Origin: Hyphomicrobiales bacterium
GTDB taxonomy: Bacteria; Pseudomonadota; Alphaproteobacteria; Rhizobiales; Rhizobiaceae
Assembly (NCBI GenBank): GCA_017305925.1
Contig: JAFKJW010000190.1
Span: forward strand, 3,071-47,942
Direction: 5' to 3'
Length of the DNA stretch: 44,872 nucleotides
The position numbers were made by a program, and so were the translations under genes. Below are positions 43,927-44,872 of the stretch, in pieces; the first letter of the stretch is position 1, and every line of letters begins with the position of its first letter. The notes beneath the pieces were generated by a model that had not been told where the DNA came from, searched no databases, and worked only from the letters and a program-made list of their open reading frames with translations.

Positions 43927-44872
43927 ATGAGCATGGATGACGCCGCATCTTCCGACGGAGCCGGGACGGACGGCCCCGCGAGCGCGGGGCGCGACGAGCC
44001 GGCCTTCGCGCTGGCGCTCGGCGGGGGCGGCGCCAGGGGCCTGGCCCATATCCATATCCTCGAGACGCTCGACGAGCTCGGCATCCGGCCGCGGGTGATC
44101 GCGGGCTCCTCCATCGGCGCCATCATGGGGGCCGGCATGGCGGCCGGCATGCGGGGCGCCGACATCCGCGCCTATGCCGGCTCGATCCTCGGGCGCTGGG
44201 GCGGCATCGCGCGCCGCATCTGGCGGGCCCGGCCGGGCAGCCTGTCGGAGATGATGGACGGAGGCCTGCGCCTCGGTCAGTTCAACATCGAGCGCATCCT
44301 CGGAGCTTTCCTCCCGGAAGAGATCCCCGCGGCCTTCGAGGCGCTCTCGATACCGCTGAAGGTCACGGCGACGGACTATTTCGGCTCCAGCCTCGCCGTG
44401 TTCGAAACGGGCGACCTGCGCAGCGCGCTCGCCGCCTCCGCCGCCATCCCGGCCGTGTTCCAGCCGGTCCTGCGCGACGGCCGGCTCTATATAGACGGCG
44501 GCATCTACAATCCCGTGCCCTTCGATCTCGTCGAGGGCAGTGCCGACATCGTGATCGCCGTCGATGTCGTGGGCGCGCCCTTCGATACCGGCCGGCGCCC
44601 CACCTCGCTCGATCTCGTTCTCGGCGCCAACCAGTTGATGATGCAGTCGATCAGCGACCACAAGCTGCGCCAGCACCCGCCGCATATCTTCCTGCGCCCG
44701 CCCGTGTCGGCCTTCCGGGCCCTGGATTTCCTCAAGGTGGAGACGGTGCTGGCGGAGACCGAGGGCGTGCGCGACGAGCTGAAGCGCGGCAAGCTCGAGG
44801 CGGACACCGCGCGGTCGAGCCTCAACAGCGTCGGCGCGCGTCTGACGCCGGCCCAGGTGTCCCGCAGCGTCA
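43927..44872 (+). CDS. Patatin-like phospholipase, partial (runs off window)
   Basis: 315 codons are visible and the frame is still open at the window end. The patatin motifs are ALGGGGARGLAHI (oxyanion loop, residues 32-38), GSSIG (nucleophile Ser62) and RLYIDGGIYNPVP (catalytic Asp in DGG). This is the RssA/NTE-type group of predicted lipid acyl hydrolases. The ATG at 43927 has agggag just upstream; 43933 is another candidate. The N-terminal 24 residues are a disordered Ser/Asp/Gly tail. It begins 30 bases after rsmD and may belong to the same transcript. Confidence 0.9.
   Translation, partial: MSMDDAASSDGAGTDGPASAGRDEPAFALALGGGGARGLAHIHILETLDELGIRPRVIAGSSIGAIMGAGMAAGMRGADIRAYAGSILGRWGGIARRIWRARPGSLSEMMDGGLRLGQFNIERILGAFLPEEIPAAFEALSIPLKVTATDYFGSSLAVFETGDLRSALAASAAIPAVFQPVLRDGRLYIDGGIYNPVPFDLVEGSADIVIAVDVVGAPFDTGRRPTSLDLVLGANQLMMQSISDHKLRQHPPHIFLRPPVSAFRALDFLKVETVLAETEGVRDELKRGKLEADTARSSLNSVGARLTPAQVSRSV

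Overview
The window reads as chromosomal DNA of a high-GC alphaproteobacterium of the Rhizobiales (Hyphomicrobiales), most like the Phyllobacteriaceae (Mesorhizobium and relatives). Reasons: strong GC3 bias; a HisZ plus short HisG histidine start; TIGR01459 HAD hydrolase - ribF - ileS - lipoprotein and tadA / rluB-type / rsmD / patatin orders that I recognise from rhizobia; a CIRCE-controlled groESL; a csbD gene behind an EcfG-type (GGAAC...CGTT) promoter; and intergenic palindromic repeats of rhizobial style. The family-level placement is inference.

Layout. 1-7400: the 5' end of xseA, a palindromic repeat, a LysR regulator, a DUF1127 protein, a DUF937 protein, rsmE-gshA, a GFA-fold protein, a cysteine-motif protein of unknown function, a glutamine amidotransferase and a 46-residue membrane peptide. 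7389-15074: a 2-hydroxyacid oxidation locus. gntR, lldD and a PPP-type phosphatase read leftwards, divergent from glcD-glcE-glcF. A perfect 27-bp palindrome sits in the divergent promoter region, and a DUF433/DUF5615 toxin-antitoxin pair lies between glcE and glcF with stop/start overlaps. 15082-24980: an EamA transporter, a trace of a VOC gene, an L,D-transpeptidase, tag, hisS-hisZ-hisG (with a second copy of the palindromic repeat between hisS and hisZ), fumC, a DUF805 protein and a Tat-type metallophosphoesterase.

24999-29017 is a four-gene polyamine-type ABC importer (permease, permease, binding protein, ATPase). 29154-29517 holds an EcfG-type promoter, a short leader or small RNA ending in a strong terminator, and csbD. 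29624-31788 is groES-groEL with its promoter and CIRCE operator. 31980-33827 encodes a Tad-type von Willebrand A protein. 34160-40968 is HAD-ribF-[repeat]-vapC/vapB-ileS-lipoprotein, and 40981-44872 holds tadA, a large-tailed RluB-type pseudouridine synthase, rsmD and the start of a patatin-like phospholipase.

The most unusual region is ileS. It carries a roughly 105-base, GC-rich, multiply palindromic insertion that keeps frame but contains an in-frame TAG, separating the HIGH half from the KMSKS half. A separate roughly 370-base stretch in its CP1 editing domain has much lower GC than its flanks and looks like a recombined segment. Other points of interest are the toxin-antitoxin pair inside glcDEF, the putative stress-controlled RNA before csbD, and a repeat whose two ends supply the stop codons of both ribF and vapC. 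No tRNA, rRNA, CRISPR array, insertion sequence or prophage was seen.
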